From RGIG5952 sp045603485 (GTDB taxonomy: Bacteria; Verrucomicrobiota; Kiritimatiellia; RFP12; JAAYLN01), in assembly GCA_045603485.1 (NCBI GenBank), contig JAZUMF010000052.1, forward strand, positions 1 through 25,735: a DNA stretch of 25,735 nt, given 5' to 3'. Made by a program: the position numbers and the translations under genes. Numbering within the stretch: the stretch's first letter is position 1; each line of letters opens with the position of its first letter. Under the pieces are notes generated by a model, which worked only from the letters and a program-made list of their open reading frames with translations, searched no databases and was not told the origin of the DNA. Positions 25,398-25,735 of this stretch are shown here, in pieces.

Positions 25398-25423
25398 TTT
25401 GTTCCGCACCGTAATCTCATTTT
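25398..25423 (-). repeat. 26-bp dispersed element, copy 4
   Basis: On the minus strand this is identical to copies 1 and 2 across 26 bases. It ends 4 bases before the -35 box proposed for the gene at 25491 and lies 67 bases before its ATG, so it could influence that promoter. Confidence 0.9.
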
Positions 25424-25427
25424 GTTG

Positions 25428-25456
25428 TTGCGTTATATTTTTTTGTGTGGTATATT
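25428..25456 (+). promoter_or_regulatory. Candidate promoter of the gene at 25491
   Basis: TTGCGT (25428-25433), a 17-base spacer, and TATATT (25451-25456). The -10 matches consensus at five of six bases, the -35 at only three. Confidence 0.4.
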
Positions 25457-25476
25457 TGTCTTTGTGATTGGTTTTT

Positions 25477-25483
25477 AGTGAGG
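25477..25483 (+). promoter_or_regulatory. Ribosome binding site of the gene at 25491
   Basis: AGTGAGG lies 7 bases before ATG 25491, supporting this as a real translation start. Confidence 0.6.
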
Positions 25484-25490
25484 TTTGGTT

Positions 25491-25735
25491 ATGGATGAGA
25501 AATCGTATTATTTGAATGTCAGGAAGCTTGCAAGGGAAGAACTTCGCCAAGAGGAGATGCGTTTTAAGCGTCAGCAAAGGCGTAAGGAAGAAATCGCGAG
25601 GGCCTATGGTGATTTATGTGAGGCTACCGATGGCGAGGCTGCTCTTTGGTTAAGGAATGGTTATTGTAGCTTTGATATGGCATATATGCTTGCCTGTGAT
25701 CGATGGACTAAAATATGCGCAGAAAGGTATTTTAA
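25491..25735 (+). CDS. Start of an unknown, highly charged protein (runs off the right edge)
   Basis: ATG 25491 opens a frame that stays open to the window end (81 codons). The first 40 residues, MDEKSYYLNVRKLAREELRQ then EEMRFKRQQRRKEEIARA, form a strongly charged, probably helical segment; next come YGDLCEATDGEAALWLRNGYCSFD and AYMLACDRWTKICAERYF, with four cysteines and several aromatic residues. No known domain is recognised. A ribosome site and a possible promoter lie upstream, so it is more likely expressed than the degenerate sequence to its left. It lies beside 26-bp element copy 4, as the unknown frame at the left edge contains copies 1 and 2, but the two proteins share no clear sequence. 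Confidence 0.65.
   Translation, partial: MDEKSYYLNVRKLAREELRQEEMRFKRQQRRKEEIARAYGDLCEATDGEAALWLRNGYCSFDMAYMLACDRWTKICAERYF

Larger units (their letters stand above)
24919..25490. other. AT-rich region without a convincing gene
   Basis: About 570 bases without a supported gene. It holds a 17-bp tandem duplication (25109-25142), two minus-oriented copies of the 26-bp element (25214-25239 and 25398-25423), and a promoter with ribosome site for the gene starting at 25491. A 69-codon minus frame (25323-25114) crosses element copy 3 in another phase and has no ribosome site or recognisable domain. Confidence 0.6.

Noticed and set aside
25386..25577. 63-codon minus-strand frame containing NEITVRNK
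   Set aside because: Low-complexity translation, overlaps the better-supported plus gene at 25491; the octapeptide here follows from the DNA element alone.

Overview
The window looks like a chromosomal segment of a Gram-negative, LPS-bearing bacterium. WaaF-type heptosyltransferase, MurJ, FtsK, RodZ-like protein, a family 8 polysaccharide lyase and a DUF4886 protein together suggest an uncultured gut member of the PVC superphylum (Kiritimatiellota, Lentisphaerota or another Verrucomicrobiota-like lineage). That placement is inference from gene content; no rRNA or tRNA gene is visible to confirm it.

Layout: a compact block of conserved genes (about 1.03-24.6 kb) is encoded almost entirely on the minus strand, so it reads from right to left. 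In reading order it holds: arginase; a DUF4886 SGNH-like protein; riboflavin synthase, endonuclease IV and an FAD/NAD oxidoreductase (overlapping starts and stops); aconitase; a DUF3465 membrane-anchored protein; an exported His/Arg/Asp-rich protein; RlmN, RF3, WaaF and MurJ (each overlapping the next by 4-8 bases); a PL8 lyase without a signal peptide; then, behind a good sigma70-like promoter, FtsK, a RodZ-like protein, RimO, an SNF2-family helicase and a SWIM zinc-finger protein. The themes are envelope growth and division (FtsK, RodZ, MurJ, WaaF), translation and ribosome maintenance (RlmN, RF3, RimO), DNA repair or remodelling (Nfo, SNF2-SWIM) and central metabolism (aconitase, arginase, riboflavin).

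The two edges (1-1000 and about 24.6-25.7 kb) are different: AT-rich, with unrecognised genes, gene fragments and repeats. The left edge has a near-perfect 93-bp inverted repeat formed by two opposed copies of the same coding sequence, and a 281-codon reading frame with a Gly/Asp/Lys-rich middle. The right edge has a RadC-like remnant without its metal-binding motif, a 17-bp tandem duplication, and the start of an unknown plus-strand gene.

The most unusual signal is a 26-bp element found four times, twice at each edge (plus-oriented on the left, minus-oriented on the right). Three copies are identical and one has a single change. Both left copies lie inside a reading frame in the same phase and encode NEITVRNK; both right copies appear to be intergenic. 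This looks like a dispersed, lineage-specific repeat that can sit in frame inside proteins, and it is the best candidate here for something undescribed.
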